Shown here: positions 22,552-24,401 of the stretch, piece by piece
Layout: every line of letters starts with the position of its first letter
Numbering within the stretch: the stretch's first letter is position 1
NCBI GenBank assembly: GCA_913031655.1
Contig: CAJWFY010000007.1
Coordinates: forward strand, 1-24,401
DNA length: 24,401 nt
Reading direction: 5' to 3'
Source of the DNA: an uncultured Flavobacteriaceae bacterium
GTDB taxonomy: Bacteria; Bacteroidota; Bacteroidia; Flavobacteriales; Flavobacteriaceae
Notes under the pieces: generated by a model
Databases searched by the model: none
Seen by the model: the letters and a program-made list of their open reading frames with translations, nothing else
What the model was told of the DNA's origin: nothing
Made by a program: the position numbers and the translations under genes

Positions 22552-24401
22552 TCTTTTATTACTTTAATTGATTTTTTAACTGTTTCTGAATCTACTTTAA
22601 GTATGTACATTCCAGACTTAACACTTAAGAAAGGAACATTTAATGACCTTGAATAAGGCACCTTATCGTTTCTAGTCCATATTACTCTTCCGGAAATATC
22701 AAATAGTGTAATATTTATATTTTCATCAAATCCACCAACCCATAATTTGGAAGAAGCATTTGCTGGGTTAGGACTTAGAAGAATATCTTCAGAGATGAAG
22801 ATTGTTTCTTCAAAAATTCCTTGACATTCTTTATTAGCAGTTACTTTAATAGTGTTAATTCCAGCGATTAATGATAGCTCTATGTTGCTGTTATAAGTAT
22901 TAATCAGGTTCCCGTTTAGTAAGATATTGTATTTAGTTCCTCCACTTAAATCTAGCGATGCTTTTCTGCTCTTTCTACTTACTGTTGATAAAACTGCAAG
23001 ATCTTGAGGTTGTTCTACTTTGGCATCAAAACATTGTTTGAGATTTGGAAAAGCATCTGTAGTTAAACAAACTTTGTATAATCCAGATTTTAATCCAGTT
23101 AGTGACCAATCCGATCCATTGATTAGTTCAGCAGTATGGCTAAACCCTGAAGGTCCACCTGTAATAGCAACTGAGAACTCTAAATCTCCTTTAATGCTAA
23201 CTTTGATTGTACCATTATTAGAGCTTCTGCATGTCTCATCGGTATATTCTATTTTTAAGGTATCTGCTGGAATAGGATAAGGATCGCAAACATCCCCAAT
23301 TTCATCATTGTCGAAATCTTTTTGATCAGTATTGGCTGTATTTGGGCAATTGTCCACATCATTTAAAATACCGTCTTTATCATTGTCATTTGATGTTACT
23401 TTTAAATTAATTTTTAATTCTCTTGATTTACTGGTTGAAACTGCTTTCAGGGTTAAACTATAATTACCAACATCTGAATTTTGATCAATTTCTAATTCAA
23501 CTTTTAATTTACCATCACTATTAGCAACTAATTTCTTTGATGGGTCATAGATAACATTAGAATTTTCAGGTGCACCCTCCAGAGAAAATACAATTTCTTC
23601 GTTAAAATTATTATAAACTTTATAATCAACATTAAAACTCTTTTTTTCTCCTACTAAAATTTCTAAAGATTTTGTAGTTGAACTCATTGTAAATGTAGGC
23701 TCTGTATCTTGAAAAATACCTGAATATATTCCAAGACCATAGGTCGATATAAAAACTTTATTATCACCTTTTCTTAAATCCATATCAGTAACTCTTACAT
23801 CTTTCATTCCGGAATTTGCCTGATTCCAAGATGGATTTTCAGAACTAAAATTATTTGTAAACCAAACTCCGAGTTCAGTCCCAATTATTACTTCATCTTT
23901 ATCTAATGGACTTTGTAAAATATTATATACTGGTAGGTTTGGAAGATTACCTTCTTTTTTTGACCAATTTTCCCCGCCATCATTACTATAAAAAATACTT
24001 TCAACACCATAATTATAAAAAGTTACAAAAATGTGTTTTTCATCTTCACCAAATTCAATATCAGAAATACTTCCTGAAAACTCATCCCATCTTATTTGTT
24101 CTTTAGTTTGGGTAGTAGGATTTTGAGCATTTGTTATTTTCCATAATGCTCCATTGTCATTACCTACGTATAAAGTGGAAGATTGTGTTTGAAATGGAGA
24201 GACTGTTAAGGCAGAAATATTCGATCCTAGATTATCAATTAGGTATGTATCTTTTATTTCTCCCTGTGAACCTGGTGCAAAATCATCCCAGTTGTGATAG
24301 GCTCTAATTTTTCCAATACCAGCATTTGAATAAATTATTCCAAAATTTGAATCTAAAGCTTGTTTGTTAATAAAATCACCTTCATCATCATCATTTGATG
24401 A
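22548..24401 (-). CDS. large secreted Asp-box / TSP3 protein with T9SS sorting domain (module copy 2, 5' end outside window)
   Basis: The frame ending at 22548 stays open on the minus strand to the window edge (617 codons), so this is the C-terminal part of a larger protein. The first in-window Met at 23807 is internal: upstream codons continue homology with copy 1 (VIIGTELGVWFTNNF, IFYSNDGGENWSKKEGNLPN, WDDF, QALDSNFGIIYSN). Domains: end of the propeller with Asp box SNDGGENW, a beta domain, thrombospondin type 3 motifs (DKDGILNDVDNCPN, FDNDEIGDVCD; about 337-377 of the partial protein), a Cys-containing beta domain and a T9SS sorting domain whose last 80 residues match copy 1 at 68 positions. 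Whether it also carries a PA domain cannot be told. It is coupled by ATGA to the copy 2 lipoprotein. Confidence 0.88.
   Translation of the reverse strand, partial: SSNDDDEGDFINKQALDSNFGIIYSNAGIGKIRAYHNWDDFAPGSQGEIKDTYLIDNLGSNISALTVSPFQTQSSTLYVGNDNGALWKITNAQNPTTQTKEQIRWDEFSGSISDIEFGEDEKHIFVTFYNYGVESIFYSNDGGENWSKKEGNLPNLPVYNILQSPLDKDEVIIGTELGVWFTNNFSSENPSWNQANSGMKDVRVTDMDLRKGDNKVFISTYGLGIYSGIFQDTEPTFTMSSTTKSLEILVGEKKSFNVDYKVYNNFNEEIVFSLEGAPENSNVIYDPSKKLVANSDGKLKVELEIDQNSDVGNYSLTLKAVSTSKSRELKINLKVTSNDNDKDGILNDVDNCPNTANTDQKDFDNDEIGDVCDPYPIPADTLKIEYTDETCRSSNNGTIKVSIKGDLEFSVAITGGPSGFSHTAELINGSDWSLTGLKSGLYKVCLTTDAFPNLKQCFDAKVEQPQDLAVLSTVSRKSRKASLDLSGGTKYNILLNGNLINTYNSNIELSLIAGINTIKVTANKECQGIFEETIFISEDILLSPNPANASSKLWVGGFDENINITLFDISGRVIWTRNDKVPYSRSLNVPFLSVKSGMYILKVDSETVKKSIKVIKE

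Larger units (their letters stand above)
16698..24401 (-). repeat. tandem duplication of a secreted-protein/lipoprotein gene pair
   Basis: Two head-to-tail units, 21877-24401 (upstream, incomplete) and 16698-21649 (downstream), have the same gene order, strand, domain order and 4-nt ATGA junction, and similar protein sequences throughout. They are separated by 227 nt. Nucleotide similarity is still visible by eye in the 3' ends of the lipoprotein genes. Confidence 0.85.

Noticed and set aside
22548..23807. A 419-aa protein starting at Met 23805-23807
   Set aside because: The frame continues without a stop to the window edge, and the upstream codons align with the copy 1 propeller; the Met is internal.
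16698..24401. Mobile element or phage origin of the duplicated modules
   Set aside because: No transposase, integrase, terminal repeat or tRNA attachment site is visible, and base composition looks like the neighbours.

Overview
The window looks like chromosomal DNA of a marine-type, AT-rich member of Bacteroidota, most likely order Flavobacteriales. The signs are type IX secretion (T9SS) C-terminal sorting domains, a Rieske-like flavobacterial lipoprotein, DUF3127, DUF3098 and 2TM families, several promoter -7 boxes of the Bacteroidota form TAnnTTTG, and A/T-rich leaders without Shine-Dalgarno motifs. The genome is compact: most intergenic gaps are under 100 nt, several neighbours overlap by 1-11 nt, and all four convergent gene pairs overlap at their stop codons. 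No tRNA, rRNA, CRISPR array, IS element or phage gene was seen, and no stretch over 300 nt lacks a gene.

Layout. 1-250 (-) is the start of a lipoprotein with a Rieske-like fold family resemblance, cut by the window edge. 349-1216 (+) is greA and a HIT hydrolase. 1213-2376 (-) is an orphan membrane histidine kinase. 2463-3478 (+) is a DUF3127 protein with an SSB-like C-terminal tip, followed by aat. 3475-6066 (-) is a tightly packed operon read ftsX, DUF3098, uppP, truB. 6177-9259 (+) is leuS and a SemiSWEET transporter. 9252-11598 (-) is surE, lpxB and an Lrp/AsnC regulator, read in that order. 11644-13589 (-) is kdtA/waaA followed by a secreted two-repeat protein. 13678-14820 (+) is a DegT-family sugar aminotransferase. 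14801-16580 (-) is a membrane-tethered dihydrofolate reductase fusion followed by fabD.

The left two thirds is mostly housekeeping and envelope biogenesis: lipid A/Kdo synthesis (lpxB, kdtA), undecaprenyl phosphate recycling (uppP), fatty acid initiation (fabD) and division (ftsX).

The right third (16698-24401) is accessory. It holds a tandem duplication of a two-gene module. Each unit has a large secreted protein (Asp-box beta-propeller, thrombospondin type 3 calcium repeats, T9SS sorting domain) followed, with a 4-nt ATGA overlap, by a small lipoprotein carrying two Fn3-like domains. The first large protein is complete (1416 aa) and carries a protease-associated (PA) domain inserted into the propeller. 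The second is open to the window edge, so its N-terminus lies outside. This paired module is the best candidate here for an under-described system. The reading is that the two proteins of a unit act together at the cell surface, which is inference from gene order and translational coupling only.
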